DNA of 64,000 bases, taken from Sulfotelmatobacter sp049792875. Its GTDB lineage: Bacteria; Acidobacteriota; Terriglobia; Terriglobales; Acidobacteriaceae. The notes under the pieces are model-generated. The model had not been told where the DNA came from. It did not search any database and was given only the letters and a program-made list of their open reading frames with translations. The stretch is from contig JBARBI010000124.1 in NCBI GenBank assembly GCA_049792875.1, positions 7,346 through 71,345 of the forward strand. The letters run 5' to 3'. This document shows, piece by piece, positions 1 to 7,791 of this stretch. Each line of letters opens with the position of its first letter. The stretch's first letter is position 1. A program made the translations under genes and the position numbers.

Positions 1-60
1 AAATGCGGATACAGCCTTTCCTCTAGACGGATCAAATCGAGCAGCGGCTTGCAAACTGGG

Positions 61-330
61 TTACGTTCCGAACCGTTCAGCGGCGCGAGCTTTTGCCTTG
101 GCGGCTTCCTCCTCGCGGTTTTTCGGCGGCGCAGTGGTGTCGAGCGAGCGCAGAAGTCGTGTTGAGACCGCGGCAACTTCGTCGACGGCGGCGAGGAACG
201 AGGCCTCGTTGGACTTGGACGGTTTGTTGAAGCCGGTGATCTTGCGGACGAACTGGAGCGATGCGGCGCGAACTTCCTCGTCGGTGACAGGCGGATCGAA
301 ATTGAAGAGAGTTTTGATGTTTCTGCACAT
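61..330 (-). CDS. DUF2277 family protein
   Basis: Small 89-residue protein that starts MCRNIKTLFNF and carries the conserved run LQFVRKITGFNKPSKSNE, both typical of the DUF2277 family. The family has no established biochemical role. It is charged and Ala-rich, with no signal peptide or membrane segment, so it should be cytoplasmic. The C-terminus (residues 70-89) is a basic/acidic helix rich in Glu, Lys and Arg. It lies divergent from infC with about 285 bases between them. The family call is firm; the function is unknown. Confidence 0.85.
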   Translation of the reverse strand: MCRNIKTLFNFDPPVTDEEVRAASLQFVRKITGFNKPSKSNEASFLAAVDEVAAVSTRLLRSLDTTAPPKNREEEAAKAKARAAERFGT

Positions 331-570
331 GGAGAAAGACCTCGCTTAGAAGGCCCCGCGCGCGGGGCTCCACCTCATTCTCACCCAAGTGGGCAGGTCC
401 TTGGAACCCCGATTTGCAAAAACCCGGAACGATGCGAATGCTTCGGTGCGAAAAGAACTTTTTGGCGCCGCGCTGAGGCGCTGCGCCACCTAGAATCGAC
501 GCAAGATCGACTAAGATTTCGACAATGGACCGGAGACGCCTGCCGAGGCGTGGTTCAGCGGCGAGCAGCA

Positions 571-579
571 TGCTATAAT
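571..579 (+). promoter_or_regulatory. Extended -10 promoter of infC
   Basis: TGCTATAAT is a perfect TATAAT hexamer (574-579) with the TGn extension. No good -35 is visible at the expected distance, which fits an extended -10 promoter. Transcription should start near 586, leaving a leader of about 30 bases before the infC ribosome binding site. The call rests on consensus match only. Confidence 0.55.
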
Positions 580-605
580 TCTTTATTCTCAGTCGCTTAG
601 AGCAC

Positions 606-618
606 GGAGGACTGTATC
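606..618 (+). promoter_or_regulatory. Ribosome binding site and ATC initiation codon of infC
   Basis: GGAGG at 606-610, spacer ACTGT, then ATC at 616-618. The strong Shine-Dalgarno directly before an ATC, together with a conserved IF-3 N-terminus encoded from it, decides the start. The reading frame is open back to a TAG at 598-600, and no ATG, GTG or TTG occurs between that stop and the GTG at 670. Confidence 0.75.
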
Positions 619-1224
619 GATAAACGTTTTATCCGCACGAACGATCGTATCCGGGCGCGCGAAATCCGCGTGATTGACGACGAAGGGCAGCAGCTTGGCA
701 TCATGCCGCCTTACGAAGCGATCAAAAAAGCCCGCGAAAAGAATCTGGACCTGGTTGAGATTTCGCCCACCGCGCAGCCTCCCGTGTGCCGCATCATGGA
801 CTACGGGAAGTATCTCTACCAGCAGGAAAAAAAAGAGCGCGAAGCCAAGAAGCACCAGAAAACGATCACCGTAAAAGAGGTCAAGTTCCGCATCAATGTG
901 GACGACCACGATTACGAGACGAAGAAGAATCACGTGCTGCGTTTTCTGGATGAGGGCGACAAGGTCAAGGCGACCATTTTCTTCCGCGGACGCGAGATGA
1001 CCCGCACCGGGCTGGGCCGCCAGATTCTGGAGCGGCTCATCAAGGACGTGGAAGCGCACAGCATCGTGGAGTTCCGTCCCCGCCAAGAGGGAAACACGCT
1101 GCACGCGATCCTGGCTCCGAAGAAGACGGAGAAGGAACGAGAGAAAGAGAAGCAGAAGGCTGCGGCACAGAGCGCGCCCAACCCAAACGCTCCTCCGGCG
1201 CAGGTCGCCAAGCCCGCGTCGTGA
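616..1224 (+). CDS. infC: Translation initiation factor IF-3, ATC start
   Basis: IF-3 binds the 30S subunit and proofreads start codons. The core (DEGQQLGIMPPYEAIKKA, then the C-terminal domain with KVKATIFFRGREMTR) is unmistakable. The first ATG/GTG-type start in frame is the GTG at 670, but that would remove the conserved N-terminal strand. Reading upstream gives IDKRFIRTNDRIRAREIR, matching the family N-terminus, and begins at ATC 616, five bases after a GGAGG (606-610). The protein is then about 202 residues, normal for the family. Non-AUG starts on infC are known (AUU in Escherichia coli, AUC in Myxococcus) and allow IF-3 to repress its own synthesis. It heads infC-rpmI-rplT. A low-complexity Lys/Glu/Ala tail follows residue about 175. 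Confidence 0.93.
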   Translation: MDKRFIRTNDRIRAREIRVIDDEGQQLGIMPPYEAIKKAREKNLDLVEISPTAQPPVCRIMDYGKYLYQQEKKEREAKKHQKTITVKEVKFRINVDDHDYETKKNHVLRFLDEGDKVKATIFFRGREMTRTGLGRQILERLIKDVEAHSIVEFRPRQEGNTLHAILAPKKTEKEREKEKQKAAAQSAPNPNAPPAQVAKPAS

Positions 1225-1311
1225 GGATCGCAGGAAGAAGCGAATTGCAAGCTGCGCGAACCAGTCTCGCCTGAGCGGTCATCTGACATCCTGCGAGAAA
1301 GAATTTGAAAC

Positions 1312-1343
1312 AGACAGCTGATGGCTGAAAGCTGACGGCTGTT
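1312..1343 (+). repeat. AGCT-core hairpin before rpmI
   Basis: A short self-complementary stretch built of GACAGCTGATGGCTG and AAAGCTGACGGCTGT units, followed by a T-run. It can fold into a small hairpin. Similar AGCT-rich word repeats lie at 3415-3480, 55791-55855 and 60560-60590. The T-run could make it a weak terminator or attenuator between infC and rpmI, but that is not established. Confidence 0.4.
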
Positions 1344-1356
1344 TTTTGAGGACTTT

Positions 1357-1554
1357 ATGCCGAAATTGAAAACGCACAAGGGCGCTGCCAAGCGCTTCAA
1401 GTTAACCGGGACGGGGAAGGTGAAGCGGGGGCGATCGCACCTGCGGCACATCCTGACGTCGAAAAGCAAGAAACGCAAACGGAACCTGGGATCTCCTGCG
1501 CTGGTCAGCGACGGGGATAAGCGCAAAGTCAAGCGCATGATTCCGTATCAATAG
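1357..1554 (+). CDS. rpmI: 50S ribosomal protein bL35
   Basis: A basic 65-residue protein starting MPKLKTHKGAAKRFKLTGTGK and ending RKVKRMIPYQ, the standard bL35 length and ends. It is a structural component of the large ribosomal subunit. Its place between infC and rplT is the conserved bacterial order. The ATG follows GAGGACTTT, an acceptable ribosome binding site. In several bacteria the infC-rpmI-rplT mRNA is repressed by L20; a matching RNA fold was not worked out here. Confidence 0.97.
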   Translation: MPKLKTHKGAAKRFKLTGTGKVKRGRSHLRHILTSKSKKRKRNLGSPALVSDGDKRKVKRMIPYQ

Positions 1555-1570
1555 AAGTATTGTTGATGGA

Positions 1571-1632
1571 TGATTGTTGATTGTTGATGGAAAACCATCC
1601 CACTCGGGTGTTCCATCAACAATCAACAATCA
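1571..1632 (+). repeat. 22-bp inverted repeat between rpmI and rplT
   Basis: Perfect 22-bp arms at 1571-1592 and 1611-1632 around an 18-base loop. The left arm is built from two tandem TGATTGTTGA-like words. The stem would be stable yet AT-rich, and no T-run follows, so it is not a classic terminator. It sits where L20 autoregulation or processing would act, but its sequence looks like a mobile simple palindrome and not a ribosomal mimic. Confidence 0.7.
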
Positions 1633-1738
1633 AAAATCGGCAATTGCTTCGGGTGTGTGAAGAGGCCAGAGATCGCCGCCATGGCGAATCGCCCTTGCCT
1701 CCAGCCGCCAGTACTTAGAAGTAAAAAAGGAGAACATC

Positions 1739-2104
1739 ATGCCTCGTGTAAAACGTGGGACCAAACGCCGCGCCAAGCGCAAAAAGATATTAGACCGAGC
1801 AAGCGGTTATTTCCTCACTAAGTCGAAGTTGTACCGCTCGGCCAAGGAAGCGGTGGAGCGCGGGCTGAAGTTTGCCTACTCCGGACGCAAACAGCGCAAG
1901 CGGCAGTACCGCTCGCTGTGGATCGTGCGCATCGGCGCCGCCGCTAAGCTGAACGGGATGAGCTACAACCAGTTCATCCACGGATTGAAGCTGGCCGGGA
2001 TCGAACTGGACCGCAAGATTCTGGCGGACCTGGCGGTGAAAGATCCGGCGGGCTTCGCCAGCCTGACAACGCAGGCGAAGGGCGCGATCGGCGGGGCGGC
2101 GTAG
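1739..2104 (+). CDS. rplT: 50S ribosomal protein bL20
   Basis: A 121-residue basic protein starting MPRVKRGTKRRAKRKKILDR and containing the conserved run YNQFIHGLKLAGIELDRKIL. bL20 is needed early in 50S assembly and is a translational repressor of its own operon in several bacteria. A good AAAAGGAG lies 7-8 bases before the ATG. It is followed by a palindrome and then pheS. The length is normal for the family. Confidence 0.97.
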   Translation: MPRVKRGTKRRAKRKKILDRASGYFLTKSKLYRSAKEAVERGLKFAYSGRKQRKRQYRSLWIVRIGAAAKLNGMSYNQFIHGLKLAGIELDRKILADLAVKDPAGFASLTTQAKGAIGGAA

Positions 2105-2174
2105 GCGGCTTCCGGTTCTCGGCTTCCGGCTTCGGGAGCAACTGGCTTCTCAGTCGTGTCGTCATCCATTGCTT

Positions 2175-2259
2175 TGTCATTCTGAGCGAAGCGAAGAACC
2201 TGTGCAGTCCGCAGGGAGTTGCACAGGTCCTTCGCGCAAAAAGCGCGCTCAGGATGACA
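2175..2259 (+). repeat. Palindromic repeat upstream of pheS
   Basis: An 85-base imperfect inverted repeat. The outer arms are TGTCATTCTGAGCG (2175-2188) and CGCTCAGGATGACA (2246-2259), with inner arms AACCTGTGCA and TGCACAGGT. It lies just before the pheS start, so it would be transcribed as a long hairpin in the leader. The family is familiar from Acidobacteria-type genomes; that statement comes from general knowledge and not from a search. Confidence 0.75.
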
Positions 2260-2293
2260 ACGCGTAGTGCAGACAACCGTAGTCCAAGTCATC

Positions 2294-3409
2294 GTGGCAT
2301 ACACCGTTCCCAAACTGACCGACTATTCGGCGGCGGCGCTGGAGAAGGCTGCGGGCGAGTGCGTTGCTGCGTGTGCCGGAGAAGCTGCCGCGGTTCGCAA
2401 CGACGCGGAACTGAAGACGTTTCGCGACCGGTGGATGGCGCGGAAAAACGGAATCCTGACTCAGATCAATGATCTGTGGCTGAAGGGCGCGCCGAAAGAG
2501 GCGAAGCGCGAGGCCGGGATTCGCGTCAATGAACTGAAGGCGCGGATTACGGAACTCGTTGAGGGCGCGCGCGTCGCGGGCGGTGCGGATGAGTCGCTTT
2601 TGGCCGAGCGCGTCGACATCACTCTGCCTGGCGTGCGGCGGGCGCTTGGTGCGGAGCATCCGGTCATGTGCACGATGCATGAGATCGTCGGCGTTTTCCA
2701 GAAGCTCGGATACTCCGTCGCCGAAGGGCCTGTGGTCGAGACAGATTATTACAACTTCGAGGCGCTGAATTTTCCGCCAAACCATCCGGCTCGGGATACG
2801 CAGGACACGCTCTTCATCGCGGGGCAACAGGCCAAGCCGCAGCGCGAACGACTACTGCTGCGCACGCACACGTCGCCAGTGCAGATTCGCACCATGGAGA
2901 CGATGCGCCCGCCGATCCGCATCTTGATTCCGGGGACGGTGCACCGCAACGATCCTCCGGATGCAAGCCATTCGCCGATGTTTCACCAGATCGAAGGGCT
3001 CGCGGTCGACACCAACATTACCTTCGGAGATTTGAAGGGCACCCTCGACCACGCCATGAAGGCGCTGTTCGGGTCGTCGGTGAAGACGCATTTCCGGCCG
3101 TCGTTTTTCCCGTTCACCGAGCCGAGCGCGGAGTTGTACGTCACCTGCTTCATTTGCGGTGGAAGCGGGAAGCGCGGCGCGGACCCGTGCCGTCCGTGCA
3201 AGCAGACCGGATGGATTGAAGTGTTGGGCTGCGGCATGGTCGATCCGAATGTGTTCGAGTTTGTGAAGGACAACGGATATGACCCGAAGAAGGTCTCGGG
3301 ATTCGCGTTCGGCATGGGCGTGGACCGGCTCGCGCTGTTGAAGTATGGGGTGGATGATTTGCAGTATTTCTTTCAGGGGGACGTGCGGTTTTTGCAGCAG
3401 TTTGGGTGA
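2294..3409 (+). CDS. pheS: Phenylalanyl-tRNA synthetase alpha subunit
   Basis: Catalytic alpha subunit of the alpha2-beta2 enzyme that charges tRNA-Phe. An N-terminal coiled coil (residues 1-85) is followed by the class II core: TDYYNFEALNFP, motif 2 LLRTHTSPVQIRTM, and motif 3 GMGVDRLALLKYG near the end. A Cys cluster (CFICGGSGKRGADPC..C) is present, as in many PheS. GTG at 2294 gives MAYTVPKLTDY, the more family-like start. An earlier in-frame GTG at 2267 would add nine residues and begins just after the palindrome; neither has a clear ribosome binding site. It is directly followed by pheT. Confidence 0.96.
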   Translation: MAYTVPKLTDYSAAALEKAAGECVAACAGEAAAVRNDAELKTFRDRWMARKNGILTQINDLWLKGAPKEAKREAGIRVNELKARITELVEGARVAGGADESLLAERVDITLPGVRRALGAEHPVMCTMHEIVGVFQKLGYSVAEGPVVETDYYNFEALNFPPNHPARDTQDTLFIAGQQAKPQRERLLLRTHTSPVQIRTMETMRPPIRILIPGTVHRNDPPDASHSPMFHQIEGLAVDTNITFGDLKGTLDHAMKALFGSSVKTHFRPSFFPFTEPSAELYVTCFICGGSGKRGADPCRPCKQTGWIEVLGCGMVDPNVFEFVKDNGYDPKKVSGFAFGMGVDRLALLKYGVDDLQYFFQGDVRFLQQFG

Positions 3410-3414
3410 AAAGG

Positions 3415-3480
3415 AAGCTCTTAGCCATTCACTCTTGGCTTTTAGCTAAAGGCTCAGAGCTAAGAGCCAAAAGCTGACTT
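3415..3480 (+). repeat. AGCT-type hairpin between pheS and pheT
   Basis: Interleaved self-complementary words (AGCTCTTAGCC, TTTTAGCTAAA, GAGCTAAGAGCC, AAAAGCTGA) fill almost the whole pheS-pheT gap. The arms around GGCTTTTAGCTAAAGGCTC and GCTAAGAGCC can pair in more than one way. No T-run follows, so the two genes are probably still cotranscribed. Confidence 0.5.
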
Positions 3481-3481
3481 C

Positions 3482-5614
3482 ATGAAACTTTCTCCACAAT
3501 GGATTCGCGACTTCGTTGATCTCACGGTCGACGACCGGCGTCTGGCTGAGGACTTGACCAATGTTGGGATTTCGGTCGAGGGGATCAGCGGGAGCGGGGC
3601 CGATACCGTGTTTGAGATGGAGATTGGGACGAACCGGCCGGATGCGATGAATCATTACGGGGTGGCGCGGGAGGCGGCAGCGATCTATGATCTGCCCCTG
3701 AAACCCTTGTCAGGGCTCAGTTCTAAGGCCCCACTTCTCGCAAAGGACGCGAGAAATGGGGCACCCAAGGCGTCGGACGATGCGCCTTTTTCGATCACCG
3801 TCGAGGAACCGGCGCTTTGCCCACGGTTCAGCGCGCGGGTGATTCGGGGGGCTCGCATCAAACCTTCTCCCGCGAAGATTGCGCATCGGCTGCAACTGCT
3901 CGACCAGCGGCCGATCTCGAATGCCGTCGACGCTACCAACTACGTTTTGTGGGAGATGGGGAAACCGACGCACGTCTTCGATATGGACCTGCTCGAGGGC
4001 GGAAGGATTATCGTGCGCAAGGCGCGCGACGGCGAGACGCTGAAGACGCTCGACGGCATTGAGCGCAAGTTGACTTCCGAAGATCTCGTCGTTTGTGATG
4101 CGAAGAGGCCGGTGGGGCTGGCTGGCGTTATGGGCGGGTATGACACCATGATCACGGAGAAGACGCGGAATATCGTGATCGAGTCGGCGTGGTGGGACCC
4201 GGGAATTGTGCGCAAGATGTCGCGGCGGCATGGGCTGCACACGGACGCGTCGCACCGGTTCGAGCGCGGGGCGGATTTCGAATCGACCCTCGTGTCGTGC
4301 GATCTCGTGGCACGGATGATTCTTGAATCCGGCGGCGGCGAACTGATTGGCGATGTGGTCGACGTGGTGTCGAAGGCGATGGACCAGGCCCCGGTAGTAT
4401 TGCGTGTCGCGGAAGTGCGGCGCATTTTGGGCGGGGGCCTCGATGCGGGTCTGATCTTTCGCCTGCTCAAGCGCCTGGGCTTTTCGCTGGTTCCCGAAGG
4501 ACAGAGCGACGCGCAATTCCGGGTGCATATTCCCAGCTGGCGATTGGACGTGGAGCGCGAGATTGACGTGATCGAAGAGATCGCGCGGCTGCACGGATAC
4601 GACAAGTTTGAGAACACGCTGCCCGCGTATAGCGGCGCCGTGGTCGAGTTGCCCCATGCGAGGATGCATGCGACCTTGCGCCAGCGCGCGCTTTCGCTGG
4701 GATACAACGAGGCGCTGTCGCTGACGTTCATCTCGCATAAAGATGCGGAGAAGTTTTCTTCCGTCTTGGCCGGGTTTTCTGCGGGGGCGCAGGTGCTGGA
4801 ACTGGAGAATCCGCTGAGCGAAGAAGCGTCAGTGATGCGAACTTCGCTGGCCCCCGGCATGCTCGACATGCTGGCGTGGAATCTGAACCGCGACCAGGCT
4901 GAGGCGCGGCTGTTTGAAATCGGCGCGGTGTACGAACTCTCGGGCGGCGAGCGGGTCGAGCCGAGGCGCGCGTGTCTGGGAGCGACGGCAGCGTCGGTGC
5001 GAGGTGCGTTGCCCATGGGTGGTGGGTTGGATGTGAGCAAGAGCGCGCAGGCGGCAGCTGCGGAAGCGTTTCGCGGGTTCAAGGGCGACGTGGAGAATCT
5101 GCTGACGGCGTTCGCCGGAGAAATAAGTTACGACCGCGAAACGGCAGAGTATTTTCATCCCGGACGTTCGGCGCGGGCGCGGATGAATGGCGTGGTGGTA
5201 GCGCAGTTTGGACAGATCCACCCCGATGTGGCGGCTGCACGCAAGCTGCGGCAAGAGGTGTTCTTGGCGGAGTTGGACCTGGAGCAGTTGTATAAAAACG
5301 GCCTGCGGACGGTGAAGTTCACGCCGCTTGGAAAGTATCCGGCGGTGGAGCGGGATTTTTCATTTGTGTTTTCTGATGAGGTTTGGTTTGAGGAGATGCG
5401 GAAGGCCGTGGCGGCTTTGGACCTTGCTGAGTTGCGGGAGTTTCGTCCGGTGGAGATTTTTCGCGGCGGGTCGATTGCCGCCGGGAAGTATTCCGTGCTG
5501 TTGCGGGTTCGGTTTCAATCCGCCGAGAGGACCCTGCGCGAGGATGAAATTGCGCAGTGGTCGGGGAAGATTGTCGCGGCGCTGGTTGGGTGGGGTGGAG
5601 TACAGAGGGTTTGA
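3482..5614 (+). CDS. pheT: Phenylalanyl-tRNA synthetase beta subunit with palindrome-encoded insert
   Basis: Beta subunit of PheRS (710 residues). It shows the N-terminal domain (MKLSPQWIRDFVDL), B3/4 editing domain (about 110-290, with HVFDMDLLEGG and DASHRFERGAD), B5 (about 300-380), the core-like domain and a C-terminal FDX-ACB domain (KYPAVERDFSFVF onward). The N-terminal EMAP/tRNA-binding domain is absent, as in short-form PheT. Residues 83-95 (APLLAKDARNGAP) are encoded exactly by a dispersed 39-base palindrome (3728-3766). The insert lies in a linker before B3/4, so the enzyme should still fold. The start ATG is 71 bases after pheS. Confidence 0.96.
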   Translation: MKLSPQWIRDFVDLTVDDRRLAEDLTNVGISVEGISGSGADTVFEMEIGTNRPDAMNHYGVAREAAAIYDLPLKPLSGLSSKAPLLAKDARNGAPKASDDAPFSITVEEPALCPRFSARVIRGARIKPSPAKIAHRLQLLDQRPISNAVDATNYVLWEMGKPTHVFDMDLLEGGRIIVRKARDGETLKTLDGIERKLTSEDLVVCDAKRPVGLAGVMGGYDTMITEKTRNIVIESAWWDPGIVRKMSRRHGLHTDASHRFERGADFESTLVSCDLVARMILESGGGELIGDVVDVVSKAMDQAPVVLRVAEVRRILGGGLDAGLIFRLLKRLGFSLVPEGQSDAQFRVHIPSWRLDVEREIDVIEEIARLHGYDKFENTLPAYSGAVVELPHARMHATLRQRALSLGYNEALSLTFISHKDAEKFSSVLAGFSAGAQVLELENPLSEEASVMRTSLAPGMLDMLAWNLNRDQAEARLFEIGAVYELSGGERVEPRRACLGATAASVRGALPMGGGLDVSKSAQAAAAEAFRGFKGDVENLLTAFAGEISYDRETAEYFHPGRSARARMNGVVVAQFGQIHPDVAAARKLRQEVFLAELDLEQLYKNGLRTVKFTPLGKYPAVERDFSFVFSDEVWFEEMRKAVAALDLAELREFRPVEIFRGGSIAAGKYSVLLRVRFQSAERTLREDEIAQWSGKIVAALVGWGGVQRV
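3728..3766 (+). repeat. Family A palindrome inside pheT
   Basis: Arms CCCCACTTCTCGC (3729-3741) and GCGAGAAATGGGG (3749-3761), one mismatch, with loop AAAGGAC. It lies in frame and encodes APLLAKDARNGAP. Near-identical copies lie at 5682-5720 (intergenic) and 26026-26065 (inside an aminotransferase, same frame). Inverted versions lie at 47072-47115 and 51773-51813. All six frames of the unit are open. Confidence 0.9.
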
Positions 5615-5620
5615 AAACAT

Positions 5621-5660
5621 TCCCATCCTAGCCGCAAAGAACGCGCCTAGGATGGGGCAC
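5621..5660 (+). repeat. Family A-like palindrome downstream of pheT
   Basis: CCCATCCTAG and CCTAGGATGGGG arms around GCCGCAAAGAACGCG. The loop (GCAAAGAACGC) and flank (GGGGCAC) match family A while the stem has diverged with compensating changes. It could act as a terminator stem for pheT, but no T-run follows. Confidence 0.6.
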
Positions 5661-5681
5661 TCCGGCACAGGACCTGGCGAA

Positions 5682-5720
5682 GCCCCACTTCTCGCAAAGG
5701 ACGCGAGACGTGGGGCACCC
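5682..5720 (+). repeat. Family A palindrome, pheT/oxidase gap
   Basis: Second close copy of the palindrome found inside pheT, here intergenic between convergent genes. It differs from the pheT copy by one change in the right arm (GAGACGTGGGG). Having the same sequence in and out of genes argues for a mobile unit and not a protein motif. Confidence 0.85.
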
Positions 5721-5744
5721 GCAGATGTTCTTCAGAGATTTCTT

Positions 5745-6950
5745 TTATCTCGCTGGCGTCAGGATCGACTTGTCCAGTTCCTTCACCGAGCGGAAGCCGC
5801 TTAGGCCCATCGTGAGGTCCAGATCGGCCAGGAAATTTTGTACAACGTCGCGCACTCCTTGCTCGCCGGCGATGGCGAGACCCCACACATAGAGACGTCC
5901 CAGTAGCACCGCGCGCGCGCCGAGGGCCAGAGCCTTGATGGCGTCGGCCCCGTAGCGAATGCCGCTGTCGAAGAGGACCGGAATTCTATTTCCGATCGCG
6001 CCGGCAATGGCAGGAAGCGCGTCGAGTGCGGCGATGGCTCCGTCGACCTGGCGGCCGCCGTGGTTGGAGACGATGATTCCGTCGACGGCGTGGTCGAGCG
6101 CCAGGCGAGCATCATCCGGATGCAGGATTCCTTTCAGCAGGATCGGCAAACGAGTTTGCTGGCGAAGCCATGCGAGATCGGTCCAGGTGAGGGCGGTATT
6201 CGAGAACAGCTGCGCCCAGAGGCGAATGGCAGAGGCGGGATCGGCTTGCGGTGGCTGCGGGAGACGCGAGCAGAACACGGGGTCGGTGAAATAGTTGGCG
6301 AGTCCGTGGCCGAGCAGAAATGGAAGGTAGGGATGCTGGAGATCGCGTTCGCGCCATCCGAGCATGGCGGTGTCGAGGCTGACGACGAGCGCGGTGTAAC
6401 CGGATTTCTCTGCGCGCTGCAGCAGGCTGGCGGTGAGTTCGTGATCTTTGCCCCAGTAGAGTTGGAACCAGCGCGGGGCGGCGGTGGTCATGGCTTGAGC
6501 AACTTCTTCGATGGGACGCGAAGACACGGTGCTGAGAACAAAGGGAACCCCCAGCGAAGCGGCCGCGCGGCCGACGGCAACTTCAGCTTCCGGATGAATG
6601 ATGTTTTGTACGCCGACGGGGCCAAGCAGGACGGGCGTGGGAAGAGTACGGCCGAAGAGTTCGACGGTGAGGTCGCGCTGGGAAACATCGCGCAGCACGC
6701 GAGGTACAATCCGCCAGCGGTCGAGGGCGGCGAGGTTGGCGCGGGCGGTGCGTTCGCCAGAAGCGCTACCGGCGATGTAGTCGTAGGCCTGTGGAGAGAG
6801 AACTTCAGCTGCTTTCTTTTCAAGCTGCGCGAGCGGGATTGGGACGGAGAGTTTCTTCCCCGCCAGGCCGAGTTGATAGATCTCGAACTGGCGCTGCATG
6901 CCGGGGCTGGCGGCGGCGGGACTGGGAACCGAGTGGGGCGAATCGGGCAT
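5745..6950 (-). CDS. FMN-dependent alpha-hydroxyacid oxidase/dehydrogenase
   Basis: TIM-barrel flavoenzyme of the lactate dehydrogenase (LldD)/glycolate oxidase/lactate monooxygenase family, which oxidises L-2-hydroxyacids to 2-oxoacids. The 401 residues include AYDYIAGSASGERT (FMN pocket), QLYWGKDHE, ILLKGILHPDDA, the catalytic SNHGGRQVDG with active-site His, and the phosphate-binding DSGIRYGADAIKALALGA. A low-complexity N-terminal tail (about residues 1-20) precedes the first helix. No TAT or Sec signal is visible. It is convergent with pheT. The exact substrate (lactate, glycolate or another hydroxyacid) cannot be read from sequence. Confidence 0.88.
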   Translation of the reverse strand: MPDSPHSVPSPAAASPGMQRQFEIYQLGLAGKKLSVPIPLAQLEKKAAEVLSPQAYDYIAGSASGERTARANLAALDRWRIVPRVLRDVSQRDLTVELFGRTLPTPVLLGPVGVQNIIHPEAEVAVGRAAASLGVPFVLSTVSSRPIEEVAQAMTTAAPRWFQLYWGKDHELTASLLQRAEKSGYTALVVSLDTAMLGWRERDLQHPYLPFLLGHGLANYFTDPVFCSRLPQPPQADPASAIRLWAQLFSNTALTWTDLAWLRQQTRLPILLKGILHPDDARLALDHAVDGIIVSNHGGRQVDGAIAALDALPAIAGAIGNRIPVLFDSGIRYGADAIKALALGARAVLLGRLYVWGLAIAGEQGVRDVVQNFLADLDLTMGLSGFRSVKELDKSILTPAR

Positions 6951-7014
6951 GGGAGCGTCCTTGGGAGTCAGACCCTGGAGCGGGGACCATTCTATATTGG
7001 CGCGAGTTGCAAAA

Positions 7015-7050
7015 TCCCCACTTCTGCCGCAAAGGACGCGGCAGAAATGA
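7015..7050 (+). repeat. Family A-like palindrome at HDOD remnant
   Basis: TTCTGCCGC and GCGGCAGAA arms around AAAGGAC, preceded by CCCCAC. The loop is identical to family A while both stem arms differ in a compensated way. The right arm overlaps the only plausible ATG (7048) of the HDOD remnant, so this repeat marks the 5' boundary of the surviving fragment. Confidence 0.6.
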
Positions 7051-7350
7051 TCGCCCTCGCTGGCCGCACGGCGAATCGGATTTTGTTTCTGCTGGGCCTG
7101 TGGGCGTTGATCGATGCCATGAAGGAAATGCCGCTGGTCGAAGTGCTCGACAAGATTCCGTTAGATCATGCGACCAAGGCGGCGCTGCTGGGACAGCCGA
7201 GCAGGCTGCGTCCGGCATACCAGTTGATGCTGGCGCACGAAAGCGGGGAGTGGAAAGCCGCGGCAGAGTTGAGCAGTAGCCTGCATCTGGATTCCGAAGA
7301 TGTTGCCGAACTCTACTGGCAGGCGCAGCAGTGGCACGGGAAGTCTCAAA
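7048..7350 (+). pseudogene. C-terminal remnant of an EAL-HDOD type protein
   Basis: The product contains LFLLGLWALIDAMKEMPL, KAALLGQPSRLRPAYQLMLAHE and VAELYWQAQQW, the C-terminal part of the HDOD domain seen in EAL-HDOD signalling proteins (YuxH type). The EAL domain and the first half of HDOD are absent: upstream bases belong to a palindrome and to the promoter region of the oxidase. Past about 7350 the frame runs on into non-homologous sequence until 7484. It may be a decayed gene cut by the repeat, or a short stand-alone helical protein; decay is more likely. Confidence 0.55.
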
Positions 7351-7791
7351 CGGGGGGTAAGACGGCTTACCGCGTCCGGCGAAAGGGTTGTTTGGAATTG
7401 GAAGAATCCTTTCAGTCATGTCCTCCTGTGCAAAAGGAGGGCGGGCTAGGCCCTTGCGCGGTTACGCCGGGGCGAGTACCATGAAGATGTTCTCATTTAG
7501 GCCTCGTTCCCGCGCAGGCCTTCCGCGCCAGCCGATCCGAGGCGGCGCCTTACGGATCCGATAAACGGAAAATCGATTCGAAGTTAAAAAGTAAAGTTTT
7601 CATTCGCGAATAGCAGTTTCGTTTCAAGAGTTGGGGTTCGTTCCAGAGTGTGTCCAGTCGCCACCCGAACTGCGTAGATCCGATTGTGTGTGACAGGCGG
7701 AGCTTCGCTCGAAATTGGGGGGATAGCACGACTGGCGGGGCCTTTGAGTTCTGTAAAATTCTGCAGCAGTTACGAAAAGTTTGAGAGGACT
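7351..7791. other. Gene-free stretch upstream of the receiver-like gene
   Basis: About 440 bases without a convincing gene. It holds a small CCTCC..GGAGG inverted repeat near 7423-7440, an AT-richer part at about 7570-7620 likely to contain the promoter of the next gene, and no recognised RNA element. Confidence 0.4.

Noticed and set aside
930..1538. Minus-strand frame opposite infC and rpmI.
   Set aside because: It is the shadow of two certain genes on the plus strand.
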